Translations under genes and position numbers: made by a program
DNA from: Aliarcobacter skirrowii CCUG 10374
GTDB lineage: Bacteria > Campylobacterota > Campylobacteria > Campylobacterales > Arcobacteraceae
Reading direction: 5' to 3'
Assembly: GCF_003544835.1 (NCBI RefSeq)
Contig: NZ_CP032099.1
Coordinates: 1,860,001-1,924,000 of the forward strand
DNA: 64,000 nucleotides
In this document: piece after piece, positions 26,483-40,453 of the stretch
Layout: each line of letters begins with the position of its first letter
How positions within the stretch are numbered: position 1 is the stretch's first letter
Notes under the pieces: generated by a model
Seen by the model: the letters and a program-made list of their open reading frames with translations, nothing else
Databases searched by the model: none
Told to the model about the DNA's origin: nothing

Positions 26483-27520
26483 TTAGTTTTTCATCTCTTC
26501 TATAATTTTTAATAGTTCTGGCTCATCTAATACTTGACTTGTACCATATGCAACAGATAAAAGTGGATCTTCTGCAATTCTTACTGGAATTTTTACAATC
26601 TCTGATAGGTATTTATCAATTCCTCTAATCAAAGCTCCTCCACCTGTTATTATAATTCCATTATCAACAACATCTCCAGCTAAATCAGGTGGCATATTTT
26701 CCAAAACACTTCTGATTGCACTTGCAATCTCTTTTAGAGGCTCTTTTATAGCAATTCTAACACCTTCACTACCTAACTCGATAGTTGAAAGGTATCCAGA
26801 GTGATCTTTACCTTTAATTTGAATTTTAAGTTCAGGTTCAAGCTTAACAGCAGCTCCTACTTCAATCTTAATCGTTTCAGCAGTTCTCTCACCAATAAAT
26901 AGATTGTAGTTTTGTCTTACATACTCAACAATAGATCTATCTACTTTATCTCCACCAACTTTTACACTTTTACATAAAACTAATCCACCCAAAGATGTAA
27001 CACCAATCTCAGTTGTTCCACCACCAATATCAACAACAACATGACCATCTGGATCTGAAACTGGAATTCCAGCTCCAATAGCTGCTGCCATTGGCTCTTC
27101 AACTAAAAATACCTCTCTAGCACCTGCACTCATAGCTGACTCTTCAACAGCTTTTCTCTCAACTTGTGTAATTCCATAAGGAATACAGATAATTACCCTA
27201 GGTCTTATAAATGATTTTCTTGAATGAGCTTTTTCGATAAAATATCTAATCATTCTCTCAGTCATCTCAAAATCAGCGATAACTCCATCTTGCATAGGAC
27301 GAACAGCTTGGATATTTAGTGGTGTCTTTCCAAGCATTCTTTTAGCCTCTTGACCTACAGCTAAAATTTTATCTTTTCCTTGTTTATCTACTTGAACAGC
27401 AACAACAGAAGGCTCATTTATAATAATACCTTTACCTTTTACAGAAACAATAGTGTTAGCAGTTCCTAAATCTATCGCCATATCACTTGAAAAAAATCCG
27501 ATTAGTTTATCTAAAATCAT
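26483..27520 (-). CDS. mreB: Rod shape-determining protein MreB
   Basis: MreB is the bacterial actin that positions lateral wall synthesis. The 345-aa protein shows the actin-fold ATP-binding motifs SSDMAIDLGTANTIV near the N-terminus, VVDIGGGTTEIGV in the middle and IIITGGGALIRGID near the C-terminus. Length is standard. AAAGGATAAC precedes the ATG and it lies 3 bases after clpX, indicating read-through from the clpX-lpxA side. Confidence 0.97.
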   Translation of the reverse strand: MILDKLIGFFSSDMAIDLGTANTIVSVKGKGIIINEPSVVAVQVDKQGKDKILAVGQEAKRMLGKTPLNIQAVRPMQDGVIADFEMTERMIRYFIEKAHSRKSFIRPRVIICIPYGITQVERKAVEESAMSAGAREVFLVEEPMAAAIGAGIPVSDPDGHVVVDIGGGTTEIGVTSLGGLVLCKSVKVGGDKVDRSIVEYVRQNYNLFIGERTAETIKIEVGAAVKLEPELKIQIKGKDHSGYLSTIELGSEGVRIAIKEPLKEIASAIRSVLENMPPDLAGDVVDNGIIITGGGALIRGIDKYLSEIVKIPVRIAEDPLLSVAYGTSQVLDEPELLKIIEEMKN

Positions 27521-27523
27521 TTG

Positions 27524-28747
27524 TTATCCTTTGCTTACTTTTGGTTCTTCCTCTTTTAGAATCACCTTTTTTGTAATTGTAATTTTTTTATTTTTAAATT
27601 TTGGAAGGTCAAACATAATATCAAGCATAATATCTTCCAAAATTGACCTAAGTCCTCTAGCCCCTGTTTTTCGTTTTATTGCTAAATCAGCAAGTTCAAG
27701 TAAAGCATCTTTATCAAACTCTAAATCTACCTTATCCATAGAGAAAAGTTTTATATATTGTTTGATTAAAGCATTTTTTGGTTCAGTTAAAATATGAACC
27801 ATATCCTCTTTTGAAATCTCATTTAAAGTTGCAATCATATGCAATCTTCCAATAAGCTCAGGAATTAAACCATATTTTACTAAATCATCTGTTTCAACTT
27901 TTGAAATAAGCTTGTCTGCATCTGATTTTGTTTTTTTATCTTGATTAAATCCTAAAATATTAGAACCCTGTTTTCTTCTAATAATATCTTCAAGCCCATC
28001 AAAAGCTCCACCACAAATAAATAAAATATTTGTTGTATCAACTTGAAGTGAGTCTTGTCCTGGATGTTTTCTACCACCTTTTGGAGGTACATTTACTATA
28101 GCACCCTCAACTATTTTTAAAAGTGCTTGTTGAACTCCCTCTCCTGAAACATCTCTAGTAATACTTCTATTTTCACTCATTCTTGCAATTTTATCTATCT
28201 CATCAATAAAAATAATTCCTCTTTGAGCTTTTTGTATATCTCCATTAGCAGCCTGAACTAATCTTGTTACAACATTCTCAACATCATCTCCAACATATCC
28301 AGCTTCTGTTAAACTAGTTGCATCTGCAATTGCCAAAGGAACATCAAGATATTTTGAAATTGTTTGAGCAAGAAGAGTTTTTCCACTTCCAGTAGGTCCT
28401 ATTAAAAGTACATTTGATTTATTAAGTTCAATATCATCACCTAACTCATCTTTTCTAAAAATTCTTTTATAGTGATTATAAACAGCAACTGATAGAACCT
28501 TTTTAGCTCTCTCTTGTCCTATAACATACTCATCTAAAATTGCTTTTAACTCAGAAGGAGTTTTTATTTTTAGCTCTTCTGGTTTTATTTTAGTTTCACT
28601 TTTAATAGAGATATCATCTAATTGTGTATTCATAATATCGTAAGCAGCACCCACACAAGCTTTGCATATACAAGCATTATCTCCAGTTATTATTGGATTT
28701 GCTTTTGTATCATTTGCTCCACAAAAATCACAAATTATTTTACTCAT
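27524..28747 (-). CDS. clpX: ATP-dependent Clp protease ATP-binding subunit ClpX
   Basis: ClpX unfolds tagged substrates and feeds them to ClpP. The protein (407 aa from the ATG at 28747) has the N-terminal zinc-binding domain with CDFCG and CICKAC, Walker [11 protein letters not shown], Walker [12 protein letters not shown], an AAA pore region and sensor 2 [10 protein letters not shown]. The ATG start overlaps the lpxA stop as ATGAGTAA; a GTG two codons upstream is less likely. clpP is not nearby. Confidence 0.96.
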   Translation of the reverse strand: MSKIICDFCGANDTKANPIITGDNACICKACVGAAYDIMNTQLDDISIKSETKIKPEELKIKTPSELKAILDEYVIGQERAKKVLSVAVYNHYKRIFRKDELGDDIELNKSNVLLIGPTGSGKTLLAQTISKYLDVPLAIADATSLTEAGYVGDDVENVVTRLVQAANGDIQKAQRGIIFIDEIDKIARMSENRSITRDVSGEGVQQALLKIVEGAIVNVPPKGGRKHPGQDSLQVDTTNILFICGGAFDGLEDIIRRKQGSNILGFNQDKKTKSDADKLISKVETDDLVKYGLIPELIGRLHMIATLNEISKEDMVHILTEPKNALIKQYIKLFSMDKVDLEFDKDALLELADLAIKRKTGARGLRSILEDIMLDIMFDLPKFKNKKITITKKVILKEEEPKVSKG

Positions 28748-29543
28748 TTTCACTCTTTAAATTTCTCTCAAAAGGAATTCCTCTTTTTGTTTCAATTATA
28801 AAACTTGCAAGTTTTTTAACTAACTCATTTGAATCATTTTCAAAAAGATTTTTAGCAGCCTCTTGAAGTGGATTTCCCATACTAAATAGAACTTTATAAG
28901 CATGTTTTAAAGCATTTATATCATCTTTATTATCTAATCTTCTTCTAAGTCCAACTAAGTTTAAACCTTTAATTGTTGCTTTATTTCCCTCTGCTAAACA
29001 AAATGGTGGAATATCTTGAGCAACAGCACTAGCTCCTCCAACCATAGCTTGTGTTCCTATTTTACAAAATTGATGAATTGGTGTTAATCCACCAACTACA
29101 ACAAAATCTTCACACTCAACATGACCAGCAAGCGTTGCTCCGTTTGCAAATATACAGTTATCTCCAATAATACAATCATGAGCCACATGAACATAACCCA
29201 TAAATAAATTATTACTTCCAATAATAGTTTTAATATTTCCAGTAACTGTTCCTGGATTAAAAAGTGTAAACTCTCTAATTTTATTGTTATCACCAATTAT
29301 TAGCTCAACCTCTTCTTCATTGTTAAACTTTAAATCTTGAGGAATTGATCCGATTGAAGCGTGAGAAAATATATGGTTATTTTTTCCAATTGTTGTTTTT
29401 CCAGTTATTAAAGAGTGAGAATCCACTATTGTTCCATCACCAATAATAACATCCTTGCCAATTATTGTATATGCACCAATTATTACATTGTTCCCTAGTT
29501 TTGCACCATCTTCTATAATGGCAGTTTTGTGAATATTATTCAT
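28740..29543 (-). CDS. lpxA: UDP-N-acetylglucosamine acyltransferase LpxA
   Basis: Catalyses the first step of lipid A synthesis, transferring hydroxyacyl from ACP to UDP-GlcNAc. The 267-aa protein has the left-handed beta-helix hexapeptide repeats through residues 1-190 (for example [18 protein letters not shown]), the catalytic-region [16 protein letters not shown] with the key His, and a helical C-terminal domain with the [10 protein letters not shown] motif. It lies 11 bases after fabZ and overlaps clpX by 8 bases. Confidence 0.96.
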   Translation of the reverse strand: MNNIHKTAIIEDGAKLGNNVIIGAYTIIGKDVIIGDGTIVDSHSLITGKTTIGKNNHIFSHASIGSIPQDLKFNNEEEVELIIGDNNKIREFTLFNPGTVTGNIKTIIGSNNLFMGYVHVAHDCIIGDNCIFANGATLAGHVECEDFVVVGGLTPIHQFCKIGTQAMVGGASAVAQDIPPFCLAEGNKATIKGLNLVGLRRRLDNKDDINALKHAYKVLFSMGNPLQEAAKNLFENDSNELVKKLASFIIETKRGIPFERNLKSENE

Positions 29544-29554
29544 TTTATTCCTAA

Positions 29555-29998
29555 TTATTTATCAACAATCATTGCTTTAAATTCAGCTTCAGCTGTAAGT
29601 TTACCATCAACATAAGCTTTACCTTCAAAAACCATTAAAGTACTCTTCATCTTTATTGCTGTTAATTCATAATCTAATCTATCTCCAGGACGAACAGGAT
29701 TTCTAAATTTAGCCTTGTCGATACTCATAAAATAGATAACTTTATTTTTAAGCTCTTCATCACTTAAACCTGAACTTTTTAGTGCTAAAACTCCACCGCA
29801 TTGTGCCATACCTTCTAAAATCATAACACCTGGATAGATTGGATGACCTGGAAAATGTCCTTGAAATGCTGGTTCAGAAATAGAGATATTTTTATATCCT
29901 TTTATAACTTTTCCCTCTTCCATATCTGTAATTCTATCTACTAATAGTAGTGGGTATCTATGTGGTAAAATCTCTTGAATTTGCATAATATCAAACAT
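29555..29998 (-). CDS. fabZ: 3-hydroxyacyl-ACP dehydratase FabZ
   Basis: Dehydrates beta-hydroxyacyl-ACP in fatty acid elongation. The 147-aa hot-dog protein has [13 protein letters not shown] with the catalytic His and [20 protein letters not shown] with the catalytic Glu. It is clustered with lpxA and lpxB, which share the hydroxyacyl-ACP pool, the usual Gram-negative arrangement. Confidence 0.96.
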   Translation of the reverse strand: MFDIMQIQEILPHRYPLLLVDRITDMEEGKVIKGYKNISISEPAFQGHFPGHPIYPGVMILEGMAQCGGVLALKSSGLSDEELKNKVIYFMSIDKAKFRNPVRPGDRLDYELTAIKMKSTLMVFEGKAYVDGKLTAEAEFKAMIVDK

Positions 29999-30048
29999 AT
30001 ATTTATCCTAAAAATTGAAAATTGCTAAAGATTATATCTAAAAGAAGT

Positions 30049-31092
30049 TTAGTTTTTTATAATCTTTGCAACATTTTGAGAACTTCCCTCTTTTAAATAA
30101 TCTTTTAAAAGCTTAGAGTTTTGAAAAAAATCTTCTTTATTCATATTTTTATAGTCATTTAATAAATTTTCAACAGTTACATTTTTTTGTAAAAATTCGC
30201 TATGAAGTGGTCTATTGTACATTTTTTCAAAAAATATATTTGCAAGACCTACATAAGGAAGTTTTACAAAGATTCTTCCAATAAAAAAGTCTAATTTTTT
30301 TGCAATATAAGCAAGAGTAAAAGGAGTTCCAATTAGTGCTGCTTCAAGTGTTGCTGTTCCACTACAAATAAATGCATATTCAGCTTCTAAAAGTGATTTG
30401 TGAGCATCTTTTGATATTGTGAATTCGCTAATATCTCCATAAATCTCTTTTATATAATTATCATCAAATTTTGATGGAATTACTAACACATACTCTTTGT
30501 TTGGAATATGTTTTATTAACTCCTTAAATATAGGCATTAAGTTTTTTATCTCTGTTTTTCTACTTCCAGCCATAAATACAATTTTTTCTGTTTTTAAAAG
30601 CTCTTTTTTAAACTCTTTTATCTCATCCAATAAAGGATGTCCTACATAAGTTATTTTTTCCTTATTGCTATATAACTCACTTTCAAATGGTATGATTGAG
30701 CAAAGCTTTGAGCAAGTTGCCTCTAAAATTTTAACTCTTTTTCTTTTCCAAGCCCATGCTTGTGGAAGAATATAGTAAATAATCTCTTTATTTGGATAAA
30801 CCTCTCTTAATTTTTTTGCCAATGGAAGATTAAATCCACTACTATCCATCAAAAGAACTTTGTCGCAATCTTTTGCTAACTTTACAAGCTCATCTCTAAG
30901 ACGAAAAAAGAATCTGAGTTTTTTTAAAGCATCAACTATTCCCATAATTGCCAAATGACTTAAATCATAAAGAGGATTTCCTAAATCTTTATCAAAAACA
31001 CCAACAAACTCTACACTATCATCTAAATATTTTTTTAACTCTTTTAAATGAACATTTGATGATGCTTCCATTGCACTTACTAAAATTTTCAT
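30049..31092 (-). CDS. lpxB: Lipid-A-disaccharide synthase LpxB
   Basis: Condenses UDP-2,3-diacylglucosamine with lipid X to make the lipid A disaccharide at the inner membrane. The 347-aa protein has the N-terminal VSAMEASSNVHLKELKK region, YYILPQAWAWKRKR, the MAGSRKTEIKNLMP donor-binding block and the ICSGTATLEAALIGTP motif, all typical of glycosyltransferase family 19. Its start overlaps the queH stop by 4 bases, so the two are translationally coupled. Confidence 0.95.
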   Translation of the reverse strand: MKILVSAMEASSNVHLKELKKYLDDSVEFVGVFDKDLGNPLYDLSHLAIMGIVDALKKLRFFFRLRDELVKLAKDCDKVLLMDSSGFNLPLAKKLREVYPNKEIIYYILPQAWAWKRKRVKILEATCSKLCSIIPFESELYSNKEKITYVGHPLLDEIKEFKKELLKTEKIVFMAGSRKTEIKNLMPIFKELIKHIPNKEYVLVIPSKFDDNYIKEIYGDISEFTISKDAHKSLLEAEYAFICSGTATLEAALIGTPFTLAYIAKKLDFFIGRIFVKLPYVGLANIFFEKMYNRPLHSEFLQKNVTVENLLNDYKNMNKEDFFQNSKLLKDYLKEGSSQNVAKIIKN

Positions 31093-32162
31093 ATTATCTC
31101 CTCTTTTATATCTTCATAAATAATACTATTTATAAAAATCTCATATTTTTCATCAATAATTTTATCAACAACAATCAAAGCACTTAAATCAAAAGGATTG
31201 TTTAATATCTTATTTCTAACTATAATCTCATCTTCAAATTTAAGTTGATTAAATATCAACTCTTTTGTTGATTTATATCTACTATTAGAGATTTCATTAA
31301 ACTTATCAATAGTAATAATTTTCACTTCATCTTTTACTAAATAATTAATTCCATCTTTTACATAATCTATTTTTGAACTTGTTTGATTTTTATTTATTGT
31401 TGAATAGGCAAAAATATAAGAGGAGATAGGCTCATTATTTACTACAACTTTTCCACTTAGTAATCTATAGTTTAAAAATCTTTGTTTAATTATTTTATAC
31501 TCTTTATTGCTCTCTTCAAACTCATCTCTTTTTTTATATAGCTCTAATCTTTGTTCAATTGATTCTGGTAAGATTTGATTTGAAATAGGATTAAACATCT
31601 CATCCATAATCTTTTTTTGATGCTCTCTTTGAGAAGATAGGCCAAATAGACATCCACAATAATTTTGTCTATAAAGACTATTCTCTTTTACTCTTAACCC
31701 TTGAATCTGAGCTCCATTTCCACTTCTGTAATCTTTAAAAATAAACTTTATACCTGTTTTGTTTTCTAAATAGTTTCCAATAATTTCAAGCTTTTCTTGA
31801 GATTTCTTTGGAGATATCAACAAAGTAGTAGTAAAACTACTTTCACCTAACTCAATAGCTTTATTTACACTGTTTGCAAGTCTATCATCATAACAAACGG
31901 TACATCTATCTCCTTTTTCAGGAAGATGCTCCATCCCTTTTACTTTTTTTAACCACTCTTCAAGATTATATGGTCCTTCAATAAGTGGAATTCCTAATTT
32001 TTTACAAGAGTATTCAACATCTAAATATCTAAGTCTATATTCACTATATGGATGAATATTTGGATCATAAAAGTATCCAATAAGCTTCTCATTTGGAAAC
32101 TCTTCTTGAATTCTTTCTAAAAAATAGTGGCTATCCACAGAGCAACAAATATGTACTAACAA
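31089..32162 (-). CDS. queH: Epoxyqueuosine reductase QueH with C-terminal extension
   Basis: QueH is the iron-sulfur enzyme that reduces epoxyqueuosine to queuosine in tRNA, replacing QueG. The 357-aa protein carries the cysteine pattern HICCSVDSH, DRCTVCYDDR and NYCGCLFG, plus the YFYDPNIHPYSEYRLR segment. The catalytic part covers roughly the first 200 residues; the remaining ~150 form an extension longer than minimal QueH, whose function is unknown to me. It is coupled to lpxB downstream and divergent from the small lipoprotein gene at 32226. Confidence 0.85.
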   Translation of the reverse strand: MLVHICCSVDSHYFLERIQEEFPNEKLIGYFYDPNIHPYSEYRLRYLDVEYSCKKLGIPLIEGPYNLEEWLKKVKGMEHLPEKGDRCTVCYDDRLANSVNKAIELGESSFTTTLLISPKKSQEKLEIIGNYLENKTGIKFIFKDYRSGNGAQIQGLRVKENSLYRQNYCGCLFGLSSQREHQKKIMDEMFNPISNQILPESIEQRLELYKKRDEFEESNKEYKIIKQRFLNYRLLSGKVVVNNEPISSYIFAYSTINKNQTSSKIDYVKDGINYLVKDEVKIITIDKFNEISNSRYKSTKELIFNQLKFEDEIIVRNKILNNPFDLSALIVVDKIIDEKYEIFINSIIYEDIKEEII

Positions 32163-32164
32163 TT

Positions 32165-32192
32165 TTGTCCTTTTTTTAAAATAAGGTATAAT
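32165..32192 (+). promoter_or_regulatory. Candidate promoter for the small lipoprotein gene
   Basis: TTGTCC at 32165-32170, a 16-base spacer and a perfect TATAAT at 32187-32192 lie 34 bases before the probable start at 32226. The -35 element matches consensus at four of six positions. Confidence 0.4.
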
Positions 32193-32225
32193 TATAGTTA
32201 AAAAAATTTTAATAAAGGGTTTCTT

Positions 32226-32612
32226 ATCAAAAATATCATCAAAATATCTCTTATTGCTTCAATATTTACAGCATGTAGTATAAAAGAGCCTCAAATATCA
32301 TCAAATAGTGTAACAATACTTTTTAAAACTCCAAATATAAAATTTCATGATAGAGGTTTTATCTATAAGTATAAAAACTATACAAAACTTCAAGTATTTA
32401 GTTTAGGAAATTTAATTTTTGATGTAGATATTTATAATGATAAAATTTGTAAAGGTGTTTTTAAATGTCAAGATTTAAAAACATTTAATAAAGAGAATTT
32501 AAATGAAGAGTATGAAAATAGTTTTTTAAAAAACTTACTAGATGAGAATAAAAGAATAAGCTACTTTAAAGATGATAAGAATCAAATAACAATAAGAGTA
32601 ATAAGAGATTAA
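32226..32612 (+). CDS. Small lipoprotein-like protein with no canonical start codon
   Basis: An open frame of 128 codons reads Ile-Lys-Asn-Ile-Ile-Lys-Ile-Ser-Leu, a hydrophobic stretch, then the lipobox-like FTAC (Cys17) and a soluble domain (SVTILFKTPNIKFHDRGFIYKY, later CKGVFKCQDLKTFN). I recall similar short lipoproteins in Campylobacter and Helicobacter. No ATG, GTG or TTG is available between the upstream in-frame stop and the lipobox. An AAAGGG site at 32214-32219 is six bases from ATC at 32226, exactly where a start belongs. Either ATC is used as a rare start or a recent mutation or sequencing error has changed ATG. The rest of the frame is intact. Confidence 0.65.
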   Translation: MKNIIKISLIASIFTACSIKEPQISSNSVTILFKTPNIKFHDRGFIYKYKNYTKLQVFSLGNLIFDVDIYNDKICKGVFKCQDLKTFNKENLNEEYENSFLKNLLDENKRISYFKDDKNQITIRVIRD

Positions 32613-32663
32613 ATAGAATAATGAATAAATACATAAATTAATATAAAAATAAATAAAGATAGA

Positions 32664-32715
32664 TAAAAAAAGCCTTCACCTAAACACTTGGAGGTAAGTG
32701 AATAGATAAAGGCTT
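32664..32715 (-). terminator. rRNA operon terminator
   Basis: Read on the minus strand, arms AAGCCTT (32709-32715) and AAGGCTT (32670-32676) enclose further pairing and are followed by a run of T. It lies about 15 bases after the 5S 3' end. Confidence 0.7.
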
Positions 32716-32730
32716 GAATAAATACTCAAG

Positions 32731-32847
32731 AGCTGGCAGCGACCTACGTTTCCACCGGGGGACCCAGCAGTATTATCGGCGATGAAGTGCTTGACTACCA
32801 GGTTCGGAATGGGACTGGGTATTTCCACTTCTCTTTAGCCACCAACA
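32731..32847 (-). rRNA. rrf: 5S ribosomal RNA
   Basis: The minus-strand sequence contains the conserved 5S blocks CCCATTCCGAACCTGG and the terminal stem (TTGGTGGCTA against a CTGCCAGC-containing 3' end). Length is about 117 nt; the ends are approximate. It is the last gene of the rRNA operon, about 210 bases after 23S. Confidence 0.9.
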
Positions 32848-33057
32848 AGTTGAGTGAAAAAAGTAAATAATAAATACTCTTTGCACTCAACTCAATTAGA
32901 GTTAAGAAAAAATAATGCTAAAGTCTTGGCTCTTAAAAAAATTTGCATTTTTTCAAGTAAACGCCTTTTTTTCTTTCTAAAAAAATAAACACAATTGTCT
33001 ATTAAACATAAAAAGATATGCTTAATAAGATAGTAAACCAAAGAAAATTGTTAAAAA

Positions 33058-35966
<2,909 letters not shown>

Positions 35967-36329
35967 TCGGAACCTAAAAAAATCTTACGATTTTATTTAG
36001 GGTCCTCTTTTCTTGCCTAAAAGTTTTAGTTTAACTAGAACTTTTAAATTTGATAATATTCTTTGGCTACTATCTTATTAAACATATATACAAGTACATA
36101 CTATAATAAGTTAGTTGTGTTATCTATAGTTTTATAATTATCTTTTCAAATAATTATCTTTTTTAGATATGAAATTTTTTTATTTAAAATTAAACATTAC
36201 TATTTAATTTTACGAAAAAATTTTAAAGACTTTAACATTATATTTTTAAATATCATTTAGTAACTTCTTTTACAAAGCTCTAATATAAATCTTATAATCT
36301 CTTATAAAACTTATATTAAAACTTAAGTA
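35967..36329. other. 23S to tRNA-Ala spacer, no gene seen
   Basis: This AT-rich 363-base spacer lies within the rRNA transcript. It includes a strong near-perfect palindrome at 36018-36046 (13 of 14 pairs, one wobble), a plausible RNase III processing hairpin near the 23S 5' end. No tRNA or open frame was found. Confidence 0.6.
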
Positions 36330-36405
36330 TGGTGGAGAATAGCGGGATCGAACCGCTGACCTCCTGCGTGCAAAGCAGGCGCTCTCCCAGCTGAGCTAAT
36401 TCCCC
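36330..36405 (-). tRNA. tRNA-Ala (TGC)
   Basis: The 76-nt minus-strand sequence starts GGGGAATTAGCTCAG, has anticodon loop CTTTGCAC with TGC, the T-loop GGTTCGATCC, and an encoded CCA end. Part of the rRNA operon spacer. Confidence 0.96.
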
Positions 36406-36433
36406 AAACCAACAATCTTTAAAGATTATTTAA

Positions 36434-36510
36434 TGGTGGGCCTATCAGGACTTGAACCTGAGACCTCACGATTATCAGTCGAGCGCTCTAGCCAGCTGAG
36501 CTATAGGCCC
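36434..36510 (-). tRNA. tRNA-Ile (GAT)
   Basis: The 77-nt minus-strand sequence starts GGGCCTATAGCTCAG, has anticodon GAT in CTGATAATC, the T-loop GGTTCAAGTCC and an encoded CCA. It precedes tRNA-Ala in the spacer, the standard order. Confidence 0.96.
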
Positions 36511-36623
36511 ATTCACCTATACTTTTCGGTTAAATAATCTTTATAAACCAAATATGAGTTGTTAAAAAATATTGTTTTTCTTTATTTATATATTAAGAAC
36601 CAAATCTTAATAATATTTCTTTG

Positions 36624-38142
<1,519 letters not shown>

Positions 38143-38394
38143 TTTTTTATATCTATTTTCATAAATATATATTTGTTATAGTTTATTTGAATCTGACTTT
38201 TTTGTTTTTAATTACTTAATTACAAAATTATCACTCAAGTTATAGACAAGTTATAATTTTACTTATACTTGTTTCTTCATAATATTTTTTTAACATTTCT
38301 CATATTCAGTTTATAAAGATTACATCTTCTTAAACCGTCTAATCATAATTTTAAAGATCTTAATTTTAAACCGTACTGGTCAAATTGGACGGGA
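38143..38394. other. rRNA leader, no gene seen
   Basis: The 252 bases between the rRNA promoter and 16S are AT-rich non-coding leader. No convincing boxA antitermination motif was found by eye. Confidence 0.6.
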
Positions 38395-38423
38395 ATTATA
38401 ATAGGAAAATCTTACTTTGTCAA
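38395..38423 (-). promoter_or_regulatory. Consensus rRNA promoter with GC-rich discriminator
   Basis: On the minus strand TTGACA (38418-38423), a 17-base spacer and TATAAT (38395-38400) match sigma-70 consensus perfectly. The bases after the -10 are TCCCGTCC, a GC-rich discriminator typical of stringently controlled rRNA promoters. Campylobacterota promoters often lack a -35, so this full match stands out. Confidence 0.8.
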
Positions 38424-38571
38424 GAGGTTTGCGCTTAACTTTGGCTTAAATTTTGGAATTCTTTTATATTAATCTTTTATTTACAATTTTTTTATATTAT
38501 AATCCCCATAATATAGCAATTTATTGTTATATGTATTAAAAAAAAATCTTAAGATTATAAGGAAGGGATTT

Positions 38572-39270
38572 ATGTACAATAGAGATTATTTGACAGATCA
38601 GACAAATAGTTACTCAAATGAATCATCAAAACAAGCATATATAATGAGCTTTTTAAAAGCTACTTATCAACTTTTTGCAGGTTCACTTTTAGCAGCAACT
38701 GCTGGAGCTTATATTGGATTAGGAATTGTTAACTATATAGCTGGTCCTATGATGTGGGTTTTGTTTGCTATTGAGTTGGCACTTATATTTTTTGTAATTC
38801 CTAGAGTTAAACATACTCCTGGTGTAAATTTAGCTGTATTATTTGTATTTACATTTATTACAGGTCTTACAATTGCTCCTCTTTTAACTGCAATTTTTGC
38901 AATGCCAGGTGGTGCTTCAATTGTTGGTCAAGCATTTTTAATGACATCAATTGCTTTTGGTGGAATTTCAATGTTTGCTATGACAACTAAAAAAGATTAT
39001 GGTTTTATGGGTAAATTTTTATTTATCGCTCTAATCATTATGATTGTTGCTGGTATTTCTAATATCTTTATTCAATCTTCAATGATGCAACTTGTAATTG
39101 CAAGTGCTGGTGCTTTACTTTTCTCTGCATTTATTTTGTATGATACACAAAATATAATCAAAGGAAATTATGACTCTCCAGTTGAAGCAGCTTTATCTTT
39201 ATACTTAGATTTCTTTAATCTATTTATATCGCTTCTTCAAATACTTGGTATTATGAAAAATAATGAGTAA
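38572..39270 (+). CDS. Bax inhibitor-1/YccA family membrane protein
   Basis: A 232-aa protein with about seven membrane segments, ending in the BI-1 signature FILYDTQNIIKGNYDSPVEAALSLYLDFFNLFISLLQIL that holds the conserved Asp pair region. Relatives include E. coli YccA, which modulates FtsH, and TMBIM calcium-leak proteins; the substrate here is unknown. The ATG at 38572 follows GGAAGGG and gives MYNRDYL; an upstream ATG at 38524 has no good site. A perfect TATAAT at 38498-38503 lacks a recognisable -35. Confidence 0.88.
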   Translation: MYNRDYLTDQTNSYSNESSKQAYIMSFLKATYQLFAGSLLAATAGAYIGLGIVNYIAGPMMWVLFAIELALIFFVIPRVKHTPGVNLAVLFVFTFITGLTIAPLLTAIFAMPGGASIVGQAFLMTSIAFGGISMFAMTTKKDYGFMGKFLFIALIIMIVAGISNIFIQSSMMQLVIASAGALLFSAFILYDTQNIIKGNYDSPVEAALSLYLDFFNLFISLLQILGIMKNNE

Positions 39271-39272
39271 TT

Positions 39273-39296
39273 TATTGGGGTAATTTTGCCCCAATA
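39273..39296 (+). terminator. Hairpin after the Bax inhibitor-like gene
   Basis: Arms TATTGGGG (39273-39280) and CCCCAATA (39289-39296) with an 8-nt loop start 3 bases after the stop codon. There is little U-tract. Confidence 0.5.
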
Positions 39297-39309
39297 TACT
39301 ATATAAAAT

Positions 39310-39714
39310 ATGAATAACAATTTTTTACGAATAATCGACGCAAACCTTAATAGACTTAGAGAAGGAATTCGAGTTGTTGAGGATATTTTTAGATATGTAT
39401 ATAATGATAAGGAATTATCTACTAAACTAAAAGATTTGAGGCATCTTGCAAGAGTTGAGAACTTTTATGAAATTTTAGAGTCAAGAGATGTTCAAAATGA
39501 TGTTTTAAGAGAGTCTATTAAAAGTGAACAAAATAGAGAAGATTTAAACTCAATTTTAATTGCAAACTTCAAAAGAGCTCAAGAGAGTTCAAGAGTTTTA
39601 GAAGAGCTTACAAAACTTTCATCTATTAAAGATAGTGAAAACTTTAAATATATAAGATATGAACTCTATATTTTAGAGAGCGTTTTAACAAAAATAACTT
39701 CAAACTCTAAATAG
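39310..39714 (+). CDS. ThiD2-family protein (thiamine biosynthesis)
   Basis: A 134-aa all-alpha protein with the RIIDANLNRLREGIRVVEDIFRY opening and the NFKRAQESSRVLEEL block characteristic of the ThiD2 family, often found fused to ThiE and formerly called thiamine-phosphate pyrophosphorylase. Family members are reported to act on hydroxymethylpyrimidine phosphate. Here it stands alone, without the ThiE barrel. Its last 49 bases overlap the convergent bioC gene. Confidence 0.75.
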   Translation: MNNNFLRIIDANLNRLREGIRVVEDIFRYVYNDKELSTKLKDLRHLARVENFYEILESRDVQNDVLRESIKSEQNREDLNSILIANFKRAQESSRVLEELTKLSSIKDSENFKYIRYELYILESVLTKITSNSK

Positions 39715-40358
39715 TTTAAGTTATACTCTTTATACAATCTTTTTGCACTTTCATAAGATAGTTCGCTACTACCACTTACACCTGATTTTTTAATATAATC
39801 AAAAAGCTCTTTTTTGTTATCAAACTCTAATTTATAATTTATAGTCTCAAATTCACAAATAAAATATTTGTTAAAAGCTTTTTTTATACTATTTTCATCA
39901 AGAATTGGTGATCTATTTTTGCTTATATTTTGAATTGTTTTAAATGTATTTGAGGTAAATAAAACTGCATTTATCTCTTTTGTAATTTTAGATAGATGTT
40001 CTACTAACTTTTCTAAATCTGCAGACCATTGAAGAGCTGATGAAGATAATACAATATCAAAGTTTTGATTTTTTGTGTAGTCTATAAACTCTTGAGAATC
40101 AAAATTTAAACTTTTCAACTCTAGATTCTTTGCCTTAGGATGAAGATTACACATCTGTTTTGAACCATCAATAGCTAAGTATCTATCAAAATCCCAACTG
40201 ATATTTGAAAAAACCTGACCACTACCGCAACCTAACTCTAAAATATTTTTAGGTTTTGATTTTAGCTCACGAATCAAAGATTTTGCACAAATTTGTTGGA
40301 TTATATTATATGATTGATACTCTTTTGCATATTTTGAGAATTGATTTTTTTTTTGCAT
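39666..40358 (-). CDS. bioC: Malonyl-ACP O-methyltransferase BioC-like
   Basis: A 230-aa SAM-dependent methyltransferase with motif I ILELGCGSGQVF (39-50) and the SSSALQWSADLEKLVEHL block typical of BioC, which methylates malonyl-ACP to start the pimelate moiety of biotin. The N-terminal KNQFSKYAKEYQSYNIIQ also fits. No other biotin gene is adjacent. It is slightly shorter than E. coli BioC (251 aa). Generic methyltransferase remains possible. Confidence 0.75.
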   Translation of the reverse strand: MQKKNQFSKYAKEYQSYNIIQQICAKSLIRELKSKPKNILELGCGSGQVFSNISWDFDRYLAIDGSKQMCNLHPKAKNLELKSLNFDSQEFIDYTKNQNFDIVLSSSALQWSADLEKLVEHLSKITKEINAVLFTSNTFKTIQNISKNRSPILDENSIKKAFNKYFICEFETINYKLEFDNKKELFDYIKKSGVSGSSELSYESAKRLYKEYNLNYLEFEVIFVKTLSKI

Positions 40359-40453
40359 TGTTCTCTTTAAAAAAAAATTTAATATACATTTTATCTATTT
40401 TAAATTTAGTTTTGGATAAAATAAACACCATTTTTAAAAAAGGAATATAGATA

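Noticed and set aside
39666-39714. Frameshift or annotation error at the thiD2-bioC 3' overlap
   Set aside because: Both frames are intact to their own stops; a short convergent overlap is plausible.
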